Position numbers and translations under genes: made by a program
From: Mycobacterium paraterrae
GTDB taxonomy: Bacteria > Actinomycetota > Actinomycetes > Mycobacteriales > Mycobacteriaceae
DNA: 64,000 bases
Direction: 5' to 3'
Assembly: GCF_022430545.2 (NCBI RefSeq)
Contig: NZ_CP092488.2
Location: 2,108,001-2,172,000, forward strand
Shown here: positions 42,467 to 51,543 of the stretch, in pieces
Layout: each line of letters begins with the position of its first letter
Numbering within the stretch: position 1 is the first letter of the stretch
Notes under the pieces: model-generated
What the model was told of the DNA's origin: nothing
Databases searched by the model: none
Seen by the model: only the letters and a program-made list of their open reading frames with translations

Positions 42467-43293
42467 GCGGCGAACCATTCGAGTAGGAGGTCGGCCAGCT
42501 TGTCGGGCTCCTCATCGGGGATCCAGTGTGAGACACCGGGCATGATCTCGAAGCGATATTCGCCGGTCACGTAACGTCCGGTGTTGTGGGCCGCCTTGGG
42601 CATCAGGGCGATGTCCTGGTCGCTCCAGACGTAAAGCGTTGGCACAGAGACCTTTTGGTTGATTGATCGTGGACTCGACAGCGGCATGGCGCGATACCAG
42701 TTGAGCGCCGCGGTGAGGGCTCCAGGTTCGAGCATGGCCCGTACATCGCGCTCGGCCACCTCGCGCGTCTGCCCGCCCTGCCGCAGCGCTTTTGCCATGA
42801 AGCTGCCGTTGCCTTGCAACAGTGTCCACTCCGGTAGCCGCGGCAACTGGAACAGGTACATGTAGTACGACGCGAGACCCTGTCGACTGTTGAGGAACGA
42901 TTTGAGGAACGCGGCCGGGTGCGGAACGGAGATCGGCGCGACGGTCTTCAGCCGTCCCGGCATCTCCGCGGCGGCCGCCCACGCCACCGCGGCTCCCCAG
43001 TCGTGTCCGACCAGGTGCACCTGCGAGGCGCCGCTGGCGTCGATCAGCGCGCCGAGGTCGCCGACAAGTTCGGGGATGCGGTAATCCCGGCGGCGCAGCG
43101 GGCGGGCCCCCGGCGAGTAACCGCGCTGATTGGGCGCCAGACAGCGATAGCCCTGCCCGGTGAGCCGGTCGATGACGGCGTCCCAGCTGTCGTTGTGCTG
43201 GGGGAAGCCGTGCAGCAGTACAACGACCGGGCCGTCAGCGGGCCCGGCATCGCGCACGTCGAAGGTCAAACCATTGTGGGTGTACTGGTCCAT
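42460..43293 (-). CDS. Epoxide hydrolase-like alpha/beta hydrolase
   Basis: The 277-residue protein has the alpha/beta hydrolase fold with HGFPQ forming the oxyanion hole, nucleophile Asp98 in VGHDWGAAVAW, and a C-terminal His in PGVSHWIPDEEP. An Asp nucleophile followed by Trp is the signature of epoxide hydrolases and haloalkane dehalogenases. It lies 37 bp after the DinB-type gene on the same strand and may belong to the MmpS-MmpL run. Confidence 0.87.
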   Translation of the reverse strand: MDQYTHNGLTFDVRDAGPADGPVVVLLHGFPQHNDSWDAVIDRLTGQGYRCLAPNQRGYSPGARPLRRRDYRIPELVGDLGALIDASGASQVHLVGHDWGAAVAWAAAAEMPGRLKTVAPISVPHPAAFLKSFLNSRQGLASYYMYLFQLPRLPEWTLLQGNGSFMAKALRQGGQTREVAERDVRAMLEPGALTAALNWYRAMPLSSPRSINQKVSVPTLYVWSDQDIALMPKAAHNTGRYVTGEYRFEIMPGVSHWIPDEEPDKLADLLLEWFAAH

Positions 43294-43330
43294 CGGTCAA
43301 GCATGTCCCATCGGGTTCACGGCTTGGCGT

Positions 43331-44005
43331 TCAACTCCGCTTTCGCCGTCGAGCCGGTCGCGTTACCGGGCGAAGCCGGGTGCGGAGAAGTTGCACGCCG
43401 GGGCCGTCCAACTCGTCGACGTACTGTGGCCGACCGGCCATGCTCATCACCAGCGCCAGGGTCGATCCCGTCACCAGTGCGCCCCGGCCGCCGACGAACG
43501 GCCCGTCATCGGCCCGCAACTGGAGGTCCGCGACCCGACTGCTGCTGGGAACCGTGAAGTTGCGACGAGCGAAGAATTCGGCGACCGGTGTCAATGCGTC
43601 CACGCTGGGGGTGCGTGTCAGTCCCAGCGGTTGGCGAATGTCTTGGGCGTGCACCACCACTTCACCCAGGTAGGCCGGGATGTGGCCGGACGGCGACGTG
43701 GTGCTGTCGACGATGGCGCGAAAACGGTCGAGGGTTTCGGCGGGGTCGGTGCCCAGGTGTTCGGCCAACCGTCGTCGATTGTGTACGGCGGGACGAAAGC
43801 GGGCAGCAAGCATGCTGCGCAACCACTTCCACTGGTTCAGGCTCGCCGTGGCGGTGAGGTGCGCGACGACCTCCTCGACCGTCCAGTCCTCGCAGAGGCT
43901 GCGCTGTTCCCATTGTTCCTCGGTGAGGTCGGCAAGATCGTCTGCCAGCGCCGCACGCTCCGCATGCACCAGCGGCCACAGATGGTCGTATCGAGGTTTT
44001 GCCAT
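43331..44005 (-). CDS. DinB/maleylpyruvate isomerase-like mycothiol-dependent family protein
   Basis: The 224-residue helical protein starts YDHLWPLVHAERAALADDLADLTEEQW and contains LCEDWTVEEVVAHLT and YLGEVVVHAQDIR, the pattern of the actinobacterial maleylpyruvate isomerase (DinB_2) family. His residues in these helices bind a metal that activates mycothiol. The substrate is unknown. AAGGCGG precedes the ATG. It starts 42 bp after the MmpL stop and precedes the epoxide hydrolase, so conjugation or detoxification of a reactive small molecule is a reasonable guess. Confidence 0.82.
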   Translation of the reverse strand: MAKPRYDHLWPLVHAERAALADDLADLTEEQWEQRSLCEDWTVEEVVAHLTATASLNQWKWLRSMLAARFRPAVHNRRRLAEHLGTDPAETLDRFRAIVDSTTSPSGHIPAYLGEVVVHAQDIRQPLGLTRTPSVDALTPVAEFFARRNFTVPSSSRVADLQLRADDGPFVGGRGALVTGSTLALVMSMAGRPQYVDELDGPGVQLLRTRLRPVTRPARRRKRS

Positions 44006-44047
44006 CGATGCCGCCTTGCAACTCGTTATGCGCCGCCAAACCTGTTG

Positions 44048-47002
44048 CTAGGCCGTTGAATCGGTCTGCCGTGGCTGGTACAGCAGGGCGCGGACCAGCG
44101 GGCGCGGCCCGACTGACCTCAGCATCTGGCTAGCCGGGCGGACCCGGACGCGCTTGGGCCACCAGAACCAGCGCCCCATCAAGGTCATGATCGACGGCGT
44201 GATCAGCGTACGAACGACGAACGTGTCGAACATCAGACCGATACCGATCGTGGACCCGAACTGACCGATCGCCCGCAGATCGCTGGAGAGCATCGCGGCC
44301 ATCGTGACGGCGAACACCACACCGGCCGCGGACACCACGGGGCCCGTCACACCCACGCCGCGGATGAGCCCGGTGTTCAGGCCGGCACCGATCTCTTCCT
44401 CGATTCGGGATACCAGCATCAGGTTGTAGTCGGAACCCACCGCTAGGAGCACGATCAATGCGAATTCCGTTGCCACCCAGTGTAACTGGAAGTGTCCCAA
44501 GTGTTGCCAGATCAGCGTCGAGAATCCGAACGCCGCGCCCAGCGACAGCACGATCGTGCCGACGATGACTCCCGCGGCGACAAGAGCGCGGGTGACGATC
44601 ACCATGATGATGAAGATCAGCACGATCGACGCCACCGCGGCGATCAGCAGGTCGTACCAGGCGCCAGTAGCGATGTCGTGGAATGTTGCGGCGGTGCCGC
44701 CGAGGTAGATGTCGGCGTTCTCGAGCGAGGTGAGCTTCAGCGCCTCCTTGGCCGCGTTGCGCTCTTGCTCGACGGACTTGATGCCTTCCGCGGTCGCCGG
44801 ATCCACGGCGTGAGTGATGATGAAGCGCGCGGCCTTTCCGTCGGGCGACACCATCAGGCTCAACCCGAACTGGAAATCGGAGTTCGAGAAGATCTCGGGC
44901 GGCAGGTAAAACAGGCTTTCCACCCGAGCGTCGTTGAACGACTTACCCATCACGGCATTGGTGTCGGTGAGCCGGTCGAACTGGTCGATCAGGCTGTCGA
45001 ACGAGCTATAGATGGTCAGCGTGGTATCCCGGATCGCCTTGGAGACGGCGATGTTCTCGGGAATGATCGCCAGCAGTTCGCGGGTGGCAGCAGCCGTGTG
45101 GTTGAGGTCGCCGGTGAGGGCGTGAAACTTCTCGGCGAGTTGGTCAAACCCGTCCAGGGCATCGAACAGGCTGCGCAGCGACAAGCAGATCGGGATGTCG
45201 TAGCAGTGCTTCTCCCAGTAGAAGTAGCTGCGGATCGGCCGCCAGAAGTCGTCGAAATCGGCGATGTGGTCCCGGATTTCGTCGGTGATGGCGGCGGTCT
45301 CCGCCGTGGTCTTCGCGCTGTCGTCCGTCGCGTTCGCGAGCTTCTGGGTAATCGCGTACTGGCGCTCCAGCAGGGAGATCTGAGTGTCGAGGAAACCGGT
45401 GATCTTTTTGATGTCGCCGACGCGGGCCTTCAGATAACTGAGGTTGTCGCGAATCGGCGCGCTCTGCACGCTGAGCTGGAACGGTATGGATCCGTCTTCG
45501 ATCGGCGGGCCGAGTGGCCTGGTGATGCTCTGTACCCGTTCGATGCCCGGCACTCGGAAGATCGCGCCGGCGACCTTGTCGAGCACCAGCATGTCTCGGG
45601 GATTACGCAGGTCGTGGTCTGATTCGATCATCAGCAGGTCCGGGTTCAGGCGGGCCTGGGTGAAGTGTCGATCGGCCGCGTCGTAGGCCTGCACCGAGGC
45701 GGCGCTGTGCGGCAGGTAGTAAAGGTCGTTGTAGCGCGGGGTGAAGCCCGCCAAACCCAGGGCGCCGACGATCGCCAGAATGACGGAGATGGCAAGGATG
45801 GGCGCGGGCCACCGCACGATGGCCGTCGCCAGGCGGCGCCAGCGGGTGTAGTTGAACTTGCGCTTGGGGTCCAGAAGACCGAAGCCACTGGCGACTACGA
45901 TGAGCGCGGGCGTCAGCGTGACGCCGGCCGCCACCACCACCAGCAGTCCTATCGCACACGGGAACGCCAGCGAACTGAAGTAGGGCAGCCGGGTGAACTT
46001 CAGGCAGGCCAGCGCCCCGACGATAGTCAGACCGGAGCCCAGGACCACCTTGCTGACACCGGCGAAGGTGTCGTAGTAGGCGGCTTCGCGGTCAAAGCCG
46101 CGTTCGCGGGCCTCCTGATAGCGGCCGACCATGAAAATCGCGTAATCGGTACCCGCCGCGATTGCTAGTGAGGTCAGCAGGTTCACCGCGAATGTCGACA
46201 ACCCCATGATGCCGGTTTCGCCCAGCAGCGACACCACGCCGCGGCCTGACAGCAGCCCAATGAAGAGGACGAACATCGTCAGCAAAACGGTGCTGATGGA
46301 CCGGTACACGAACATCAGCATGAGCGCGATGATCACGACCGTGATCAGCGTGATCTTGGCCAGGCTCTTGTCACCGACAACGATGACGTCGGCAGTCAGT
46401 GCTCCCTGACCGGCGACGAAGGCCTTAACGCCCGCCGGCGGCTTCGCGTCCGCGACGATCTTGCGCACCGCGGCAACGGATTCGTCGCCGACCGCCCCAC
46501 CCTGATCGCCTTTGAGGTTGACCTGAACGTAGGCGGCCTTGTGGTCGTAGCTCTCGACACCCGAGGACGTGAATCGCTGTCCCCAGAAGTTCAGCGCATG
46601 CTCGACGTGTTCGTGGTCAGCCTGGATCTTTTTGACCAAGTCGTCGTAGAACCGGTGCGCGTCGGGGCCGAGCGGTTTGTCACCGACCAGGGTCACCAGG
46701 ACGAGGTTGTCGGAGTCGTACTCCTTGAACTTCTCGCCGATGTGCTTCATGCCGGTCACCGACGGCGCATCGGTCGGCGACAGTGGCACCGAGATCTCCT
46801 CGGCCACTTTCTCCAACTGCGGCACGAAGACATTGAGACCGACCGCAAGCAGCACCCAGACCACGAGGATCGGCAGTGCCAGGACGCGGATGGTACGGGC
46901 TATGCGTGGTTTGCGCTCGGCTGCACCGCGTTCGGCGACGGGGATTCGGTCGGTGTCGCTGGTGTCGCTGCTGTTGCTGCTGTCGCTGGGGCCGTTGGTC
47001 AC
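44048..47002 (-). CDS. MmpL-family RND transporter
   Basis: The 984-residue membrane protein has the MmpL plan: a first helix (about 37-58), a large periplasmic domain, five helices (about 205-370), a further helix (about 400-420), a second periplasmic domain (about 430-760) and five terminal helices. The proton-relay Asp-Tyr pairs are visible as GTDYAIFMVGRYQEA and GSDYNLMLVSRIEEE. MmpL proteins export lipids, siderophores or drugs across the inner membrane. Its GTG start overlaps the MmpS stop by 4 bp (GTGA). The cargo is not predictable here because no lipid synthase is adjacent. Confidence 0.92.
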   Translation of the reverse strand: MTNGPSDSSNSSDTSDTDRIPVAERGAAERKPRIARTIRVLALPILVVWVLLAVGLNVFVPQLEKVAEEISVPLSPTDAPSVTGMKHIGEKFKEYDSDNLVLVTLVGDKPLGPDAHRFYDDLVKKIQADHEHVEHALNFWGQRFTSSGVESYDHKAAYVQVNLKGDQGGAVGDESVAAVRKIVADAKPPAGVKAFVAGQGALTADVIVVGDKSLAKITLITVVIIALMLMFVYRSISTVLLTMFVLFIGLLSGRGVVSLLGETGIMGLSTFAVNLLTSLAIAAGTDYAIFMVGRYQEARERGFDREAAYYDTFAGVSKVVLGSGLTIVGALACLKFTRLPYFSSLAFPCAIGLLVVVAAGVTLTPALIVVASGFGLLDPKRKFNYTRWRRLATAIVRWPAPILAISVILAIVGALGLAGFTPRYNDLYYLPHSAASVQAYDAADRHFTQARLNPDLLMIESDHDLRNPRDMLVLDKVAGAIFRVPGIERVQSITRPLGPPIEDGSIPFQLSVQSAPIRDNLSYLKARVGDIKKITGFLDTQISLLERQYAITQKLANATDDSAKTTAETAAITDEIRDHIADFDDFWRPIRSYFYWEKHCYDIPICLSLRSLFDALDGFDQLAEKFHALTGDLNHTAAATRELLAIIPENIAVSKAIRDTTLTIYSSFDSLIDQFDRLTDTNAVMGKSFNDARVESLFYLPPEIFSNSDFQFGLSLMVSPDGKAARFIITHAVDPATAEGIKSVEQERNAAKEALKLTSLENADIYLGGTAATFHDIATGAWYDLLIAAVASIVLIFIIMVIVTRALVAAGVIVGTIVLSLGAAFGFSTLIWQHLGHFQLHWVATEFALIVLLAVGSDYNLMLVSRIEEEIGAGLNTGLIRGVGVTGPVVSAAGVVFAVTMAAMLSSDLRAIGQFGSTIGIGLMFDTFVVRTLITPSIMTLMGRWFWWPKRVRVRPASQMLRSVGPRPLVRALLYQPRQTDSTA

Positions 47003-47421
47003 GCGGACTTGTCCAAGCAGGAAACCTGAGCGTCACGGGTGTCGACGTGCTGTTGGTCGACCAACTTGCCGTCGACGGTGATCCGGCACCCGATGGAAGG
47101 GCCGTCACCCTGGGCGATGACGTAGGCGAAAATACCCGGCATCGCGGCGGTGATCGTCTTCGACCACGGCAGCGTGGTGAAATTGGCTTTCTGCGGTAGC
47201 GACTCCGCATCCATCCAGTTGACGACGCCGGTAGTCCCTGGCGGTCCCAGGATTTCGTAGATGGCGGTCTTCGTGGCGTAGGGCGGCGTCGCATCCCGCG
47301 GGTCGGGCTTGGGTAGGCCGGGTCCCGGGAAGACGCCGTTGAGTCGCATGACCGCCACGCCGCCGATGATCAAAGCTACGACCACCACCAGCGGAACCCA
47401 TGCCCGCTTGAGAATCGTCAA
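46999..47421 (-). CDS. MmpS-family membrane accessory protein
   Basis: The 140-residue product has one N-terminal membrane helix (about 8-26) and a periplasmic beta-sandwich ending with two Cys around IGCRIT and QVSCLDK, as in MmpS proteins. It would assist the downstream MmpL. The start is a TTG with GGGGGA upstream. On the minus strand TAATAT (about 47458-47463) could be a -10 for the operon. Confidence 0.88.
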   Translation of the reverse strand: MTILKRAWVPLVVVVALIIGGVAVMRLNGVFPGPGLPKPDPRDATPPYATKTAIYEILGPPGTTGVVNWMDAESLPQKANFTTLPWSKTITAAMPGIFAYVIAQGDGPSIGCRITVDGKLVDQQHVDTRDAQVSCLDKSA

Positions 47422-47791
47422 CGCCGTGTCCCCCGCTCAGGAATGCTCGATGGGCTGATATTAAGACAAATCGCCGTGCTCGCCACCGCTAGCCGAACGC
47501 CGTAGCGGCCGAGTTCATTCCGGCGGAGCATGTCGTCTTGATGTCACGTCGCTGGGCGCGCCAGTTCGACGGCGTCGCACCGGCTGTCGGCGTCGCACGG
47601 TAGCCGGCACGCAAAAATTCTGTGCGACAACCGATTTAGTGTGCGTCCCTTTTCGATGATTCGCCGGCGGCACCACGGAGCGTGGCCGACAAGTTAGTTG
47701 TGCAAAGTATCGAATTCTCAAGCGTTTTCGTGCGATGCCGATTTGTCTGAAACCGAAGCGATTCAGGGCCGCCGCGGGTACTCTGACCTGC
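47422..47791. other. Divergent intergenic region
   Basis: This 370-bp region separates the MmpS operon (minus) from the small Cys-rich protein gene (plus). Frames here are short, mutually overlapping and lack start signals, so I see no gene. It should hold promoters for both sides. Confidence 0.5.
47779..47784 (+). promoter_or_regulatory. Probable -10 hexamer of a leaderless transcript
   Basis: TACTCT is followed by 7 nt and the ATG at 47792. This geometry and the absence of a ribosome binding site support that ATG over the earlier in-frame ATG at 47735. Confidence 0.5.
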
Positions 47792-48001
47792 ATGGCCAAG
47801 GTCAAAACGTGCGTGCATTGCGGCCACACCTTCGATCCGAACGACCGGTGGCGTGACCTGTCCCATCCGGATTGGGACTCCGTCGCGTCGAATTACTGTT
47901 CGCATCAATGCTGCGACCAATATCACCGAGACATCAGCCATTGCTGCTCGGCGCATGCCAAAGATAAGGCTCGGCGCGGCGCCGCTCAAGCTTCGCGTTG
48001 A
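47792..48001 (+). CDS. Small Cys/His-rich, probably zinc-binding protein
   Basis: The 69-residue product starts MAKVKTCVHCGHTFDP and later has NYCSHQCC and SHCCSAH, giving seven Cys and several His in possible zinc-binding pairs (CxxC, CxxxCC). The first pair resembles zinc-ribbon knuckles. No named family is recognised. A basic tail follows. It may be a nucleic-acid- or protein-binding zinc finger; metal storage is an alternative. Confidence 0.7.
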   Translation: MAKVKTCVHCGHTFDPNDRWRDLSHPDWDSVASNYCSHQCCDQYHRDISHCCSAHAKDKARRGAAQASR

Positions 48002-48079
48002 CCCACGCTTCGTCAGCGCGCGGCGTGATCGGATCATTTCGCGCCTATCGCTGCCGCAGCGCGGAGCTGGACTACCTGC

Positions 48080-48814
48080 GTGCGTAGCGCCCCACGCTTC
48101 TGGTTCTGGTCGCACGACATCCAGCCCGATCAGGTTGCGGGACTGGATATGCCAGGCATGCGACTGCTGAGGCTGATCAACTATCGGCGCGGTCGCGACG
48201 CCGTCCGCCGGTTCGCTGCGCTATATCACGACGACGACGGAACCCTGGCGCCGGCACATACCTGGCTGATCGATGTCGATGCGGCGACGGCGGCGGCGCA
48301 GGGGGAGCGGGCTGCGTCAATCACCGTTGACGCCGACCCCGACGGTGCCGGCGCCGCCTTCACTGTGGTCCTCGACGCGCAGTCGCGTCCGGGCCGCGCC
48401 GTCTACGCTGACCTCGCCGCCGGCGAGGTGGCCGAACTCCTCGACGGCACCAAGACGGTGTTGGACTTCGCCACGTATATCCGCCACGAATCACGTTGCT
48501 ATGCAGTGATTGTCGAGCCAGCGGCCGGGGATGGCAGTGTCTTCGTTCCCGCAATGAACCCGGCAGACGTTCGCCCAGCCCTGGGTCCACGCGGTGTCGT
48601 ACCCGTCAAGGCGCGCGCCTACAACGACGGGCCGACCGGTTGGCGGGTGTCTGTCATCGGCGAACACGCCCGCGGGGTGTCATGGTCGGTATTGGTCGAC
48701 ATCGACGCCGACGACGTGTCGGAGAAGCTCGAGCACCTGCAAGCCTACCCGTTGGATCTCGATGCCGCCGGCCACGGACTGGGCGTTCGTTTTGCGGTTG
48801 TCGCAGCAAAATAG
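48080..48814 (+). CDS. Hypothetical protein
   Basis: The 244-residue product is not recognised. It begins RSAPRFWFWSHDIQPDQVAGLDMPGMRLLRLINY and is rich in Asp, Ala and Val, with no signal peptide or membrane segment. The start is a GTG at 48080 without a convincing ribosome binding site. Its stop abuts the convergent HugZ-like stop with no gap. Confidence 0.6.
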   Translation: MRSAPRFWFWSHDIQPDQVAGLDMPGMRLLRLINYRRGRDAVRRFAALYHDDDGTLAPAHTWLIDVDAATAAAQGERAASITVDADPDGAGAAFTVVLDAQSRPGRAVYADLAAGEVAELLDGTKTVLDFATYIRHESRCYAVIVEPAAGDGSVFVPAMNPADVRPALGPRGVVPVKARAYNDGPTGWRVSVIGEHARGVSWSVLVDIDADDVSEKLEHLQAYPLDLDAAGHGLGVRFAVVAAK

Positions 48815-49618
48815 TCAGGCCGAGCCGTTGGCTGCGTGTGCCAACTCAGCTGTGACCGAACGCAATTGGTCAGCCGACGTCAACCGTTCGGGAAAGCCGA
48901 CCCGAGTGTAGGCGATGCCGCGGCGGGTATGCACCCGCAAGTCGAGGCCGTAGCGGTCGATACCCGTACACACCGACTCCTCGGTGTCGGGATAGCCACC
49001 GAACGCCCGGGCCATCGCCACCAGGGCATCGGCGTGGTCGGCGTTGAGATGGGCGATGGCGCGTGCCGCTGCCGGCGTCACCGGATCCGGCTCCGCGGCG
49101 AGGTAATCCGCGCCGGTGGCCGAGTCCATTCGGCCGTATCCGCCAACCCAGCGGACCCGCTCGACTCGCAGCACCCAGAGCGTGAAGTCGCTGTAGTCAA
49201 TGTAGAACCGCGCCGAAGGCACCGCATCCATGTAGGCCGTGCGGGCAGCCGCGCGGTCGCCGTCCAGCGGAGCCGTGACGGCGCCGGCCAGGGTGATTCG
49301 GCCCGTGGCCAGCGGGTCGGCGTCGTTGCTCGCCGTCACGATCGACACGCTGGCCCGCGGGTCGTGGGCCAGGTTGCGGCCGTGCTCGGCGAGGTTCGAC
49401 ACGCACAGCACGGGGGCTCCGCCCAGCAGCCCGTACGCCACCAGCGACGCCCACGGATCACCGTCGACGGTCAAGGTAGCCAGCGTCGCCGCGTTGGCGG
49501 CTGCCGCGATGGTGCGGGCCTGTTCGGCGGCGGACGGCTGAGCGGGGATGCTCACCGGCTGCAGCGGCGGCGGCACCGAGGGAGCGTCACCGACATCGCC
49601 ATGGTCGCGGTTCACCAC
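48815..49618 (-). CDS. HugZ-like flavin/haem-binding split-barrel protein
   Basis: The 267-residue protein has an N-terminal pyridoxamine-phosphate-oxidase-like split barrel (ATLATLTVDGDPWASLV, DPRASVSIVT, YIDYSDFTLWVLRVERVRWVGGYGRM) and a C-terminal DUF2470 domain (IAHLNADHADALVAMAR). This two-domain layout is that of HugZ-type haem utilisation proteins. TAGCCT ending 7 nt before the GTG suggests leaderless transcription. Confidence 0.82.
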   Translation of the reverse strand: MVNRDHGDVGDAPSVPPPLQPVSIPAQPSAAEQARTIAAAANAATLATLTVDGDPWASLVAYGLLGGAPVLCVSNLAEHGRNLAHDPRASVSIVTASNDADPLATGRITLAGAVTAPLDGDRAAARTAYMDAVPSARFYIDYSDFTLWVLRVERVRWVGGYGRMDSATGADYLAAEPDPVTPAAARAIAHLNADHADALVAMARAFGGYPDTEESVCTGIDRYGLDLRVHTRRGIAYTRVGFPERLTSADQLRSVTAELAHAANGSA

Positions 49619-49625
49619 ACGGCTG

Positions 49626-49631
49626 AGGCTA
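49626..49631 (-). promoter_or_regulatory. Probable -10 hexamer of a leaderless transcript
   Basis: Minus-strand TAGCCT lies 7 nt before the GTG at 49618 of the HugZ-like gene. Confidence 0.4.
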
Positions 49632-49721
49632 CTGCGTGGCGGCCGGGCACCGGAATAACCCCGACCGTGCCGACGGTTGGACTGCTCCGGTCATTTCGGT
49701 CGGGATCGGAAGGAAACGCAG

Positions 49722-50549
49722 ATGCGGTTTGGCGTGTTCACATTTCTCAACGACACCGGCATCGGGCCGGTCGACCTCGCGGTGGCCTTGGAGGCGCGCG
49801 GCTTCGGGTCGCTGTTCGTCACCGAGCACACGCACATTCCGGTCAACACCCAGACCCCGTACCCGATGGGCGGCCCGATCCCGCCGCAGTATTACCGCAC
49901 ACTCGATCCGTTCGTCTCGCTGACGGCGGCTGCGGTCGCTACCGAGTCGCTGCTATTGGGCACCGGGATATCACTGGTCACGCAGCGCGACCCCATCCTG
50001 ACGGCCAAAGAGGTGGCCTCGCTCGACCTGGTGTCGCAGGGCCGGTTCCTATTCGGTGTCGGCGTGGGTTGGCTGCGTGAAGAGATCGCCCATCACGGCG
50101 TCGACCCGAAGGTGCGCGGTCGCGTGATGGATGAGCGGATCCGGGCGATGATCGACATCTGGACCAAGGACGAGGCCGAATTCCACGGCAAATACGTCGA
50201 TTTCGATCCCATCTACAGCTGGCCGAAGCCGCTGACAAAGCCATACACCCCGCTCTACTTCGGTGGGGGAGAGGCAAACTTTCCCCGCATCGCGGAATTC
50301 GGCGCCGGCTGGCTCTCGCTGAGCCCGTCCGCCGACGCGCTGGCCGGCGACCTCGGGAAGCTTCGCGATCTCGCCGGCCCCGACGTGCCAGTGATCGCCT
50401 CCCACGTCGGGAAGGTAACCGCGGAACTCCTGGCCGGGTACCGCGATCTGGGCATCAAGCACGTCACGGTCGAGCTGCCGACCCAGCCTCGCGAGGAGAC
50501 TCTGCGGCGCCTCGACACCCTGCATGCGGCATATGCCGAGCTAGACTAA
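49722..50549 (+). CDS. F420-dependent-type LLM oxidoreductase
   Basis: The 275-residue luciferase-like monooxygenase-family protein begins MRFGVFTFLNDTGIGPVDLA, with SLFVTEHTHIP, the barrel blocks LLLGTGISLVTQRDPI and GRFLFGVGVGWLREE, and LYFGGGEANFPRIAEFGAGWL. In actinobacteria such proteins usually use coenzyme F420. GGAAGGAA precedes ATG 49722. The substrate is unknown. Confidence 0.87.
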   Translation: MRFGVFTFLNDTGIGPVDLAVALEARGFGSLFVTEHTHIPVNTQTPYPMGGPIPPQYYRTLDPFVSLTAAAVATESLLLGTGISLVTQRDPILTAKEVASLDLVSQGRFLFGVGVGWLREEIAHHGVDPKVRGRVMDERIRAMIDIWTKDEAEFHGKYVDFDPIYSWPKPLTKPYTPLYFGGGEANFPRIAEFGAGWLSLSPSADALAGDLGKLRDLAGPDVPVIASHVGKVTAELLAGYRDLGIKHVTVELPTQPREETLRRLDTLHAAYAELD

Positions 50550-50577
50550 CTTTTGCTTGCGGCCTCATCCTGCGTGC

Positions 50578-50597
50578 TATAGTTAAATCAACTAACT
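50578..50597 (+). promoter_or_regulatory. -10 element overlapping an inverted repeat before the methyltransferase gene
   Basis: TATAGT (50578-50583) could be a -10, with TTGCTT at 50553-50558 as a weak -35 at 19-bp spacing. The inverted repeat AGTTA-N7-TAACT (50581-50597) overlaps it, and CTAATTAG follows at 50596-50603. A repressor bound here would block the promoter of the gene at 50628. Confidence 0.45.
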
Positions 50598-50627
50598 AAT
50601 TAGCACTGCGCAGAAAGGCTTAGCGAT

Positions 50628-51527
50628 ATGGCTCGTAGCGACAAAGACACCTGGGACCTGGCGTCCAGCGTCGGCGCCACCGCAACCGCCGTTGCTGCGT
50701 CGCGCGCGATGGCGTCGCAGAACCCTGACGCGTTGTTGAACGACCCTTTTGCCGACCCGCTGGTGCGTGCGGTCGGCATCGACACGTTCGTCAAGCTCAT
50801 CGACGGCGAGATCGACCATGGCGACGATCCCTTACTCAACCGCCGCGCCATGAACGAGCAGATTGCCGTGCGGACCCGCTACTTCGACGAATTCTTCCTG
50901 CGGGCAAGTGAATCCGGTATCCGACAGGCCGTGATCCTGGCCTCGGGCCTGGACACCCGCGCTTACCGGCTACCGTGGCCGGCCGGCACCCAGGTCTTCG
51001 AGATCGACCAGCCACAGGTCATCGCATTCAAGACGCGGACACTGGCTGGCCTCGGAGCCGAGCCAACCGCCCAACGGATCGCTGTCGCAATAGATTTGCG
51101 CGAGGACTGGCCAGCGGCACTGGTCGCGGCCGGGTTCGATCCGACACAGCCGACGGCCTGGAGTGCGGAGGGATTGCTGGTCTACCTGCCGCCGGAGGCG
51201 CAGGACCGGCTGTTCGACAACATCGCAGCGCTCTCGGCGCCGGGTAGCCGGATCGCCACCGAGCACATGGACATGCGACACGTGCCGGCAGACTGGGCCG
51301 AGCGACTCACCGAGAGGTCACAGCGCCTCGGCTCCGACATCAACCTGGCCGAGCTCTTCTACACCGGCGACCGCAACCCTGCCGCCGACTACCTCGGCGC
51401 GCGCGGGTGGCACACCGATGTGCGTACCACCGAGCAGGCCTATGCCATCAATGGTTTCGAGGTGCCGAACGACGAGTTGGCGTCCTTCGGCGCCGGCTCC
51501 GGTTACCTGACAGCCGTTTTGGGCTAA
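50628..51527 (+). CDS. SAM-dependent methyltransferase, mycobacterial LCMT-like family
   Basis: The 299-residue protein belongs to the large mycobacterial leucine-carboxyl-methyltransferase-like family. It starts SDKDTWDLASSVGATATAVAASRA and has LNDPFADPLVRAVG, AVRTRYFDEFF, the SAM-binding ILASGLDTRAYRL and WSAEGLLVYLPPEAQ. Family members methylate small acids or other unknown acceptors. AAAGG lies about 10 nt before the ATG. The HSL-type hydrolase follows 16 bp after its stop. Confidence 0.9.
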   Translation: MARSDKDTWDLASSVGATATAVAASRAMASQNPDALLNDPFADPLVRAVGIDTFVKLIDGEIDHGDDPLLNRRAMNEQIAVRTRYFDEFFLRASESGIRQAVILASGLDTRAYRLPWPAGTQVFEIDQPQVIAFKTRTLAGLGAEPTAQRIAVAIDLREDWPAALVAAGFDPTQPTAWSAEGLLVYLPPEAQDRLFDNIAALSAPGSRIATEHMDMRHVPADWAERLTERSQRLGSDINLAELFYTGDRNPAADYLGARGWHTDVRTTEQAYAINGFEVPNDELASFGAGSGYLTAVLG

Positions 51528-51531
51528 CGGT

Positions 51532-51537
51532 TACCGT
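51532..51537 (+). promoter_or_regulatory. Probable -10 hexamer of a leaderless transcript
   Basis: TACCGT is followed by 6 nt and the GTG at 51544, so the hydrolase may have its own leaderless mRNA in addition to read-through from the methyltransferase. Confidence 0.4.
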
Positions 51538-51543
51538 GCTCAG

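Noticed and set aside
44492..45622. 376-codon plus-strand frame antisense to MmpL
   Set aside because: No domain, hydrophilic low-complexity sequence; MmpL is unambiguous.
47515..47829. Minus-strand 104-codon frame upstream of MmpS
   Set aside because: No start signal, Arg-rich composition, and overlaps the better-supported Cys-rich protein gene.
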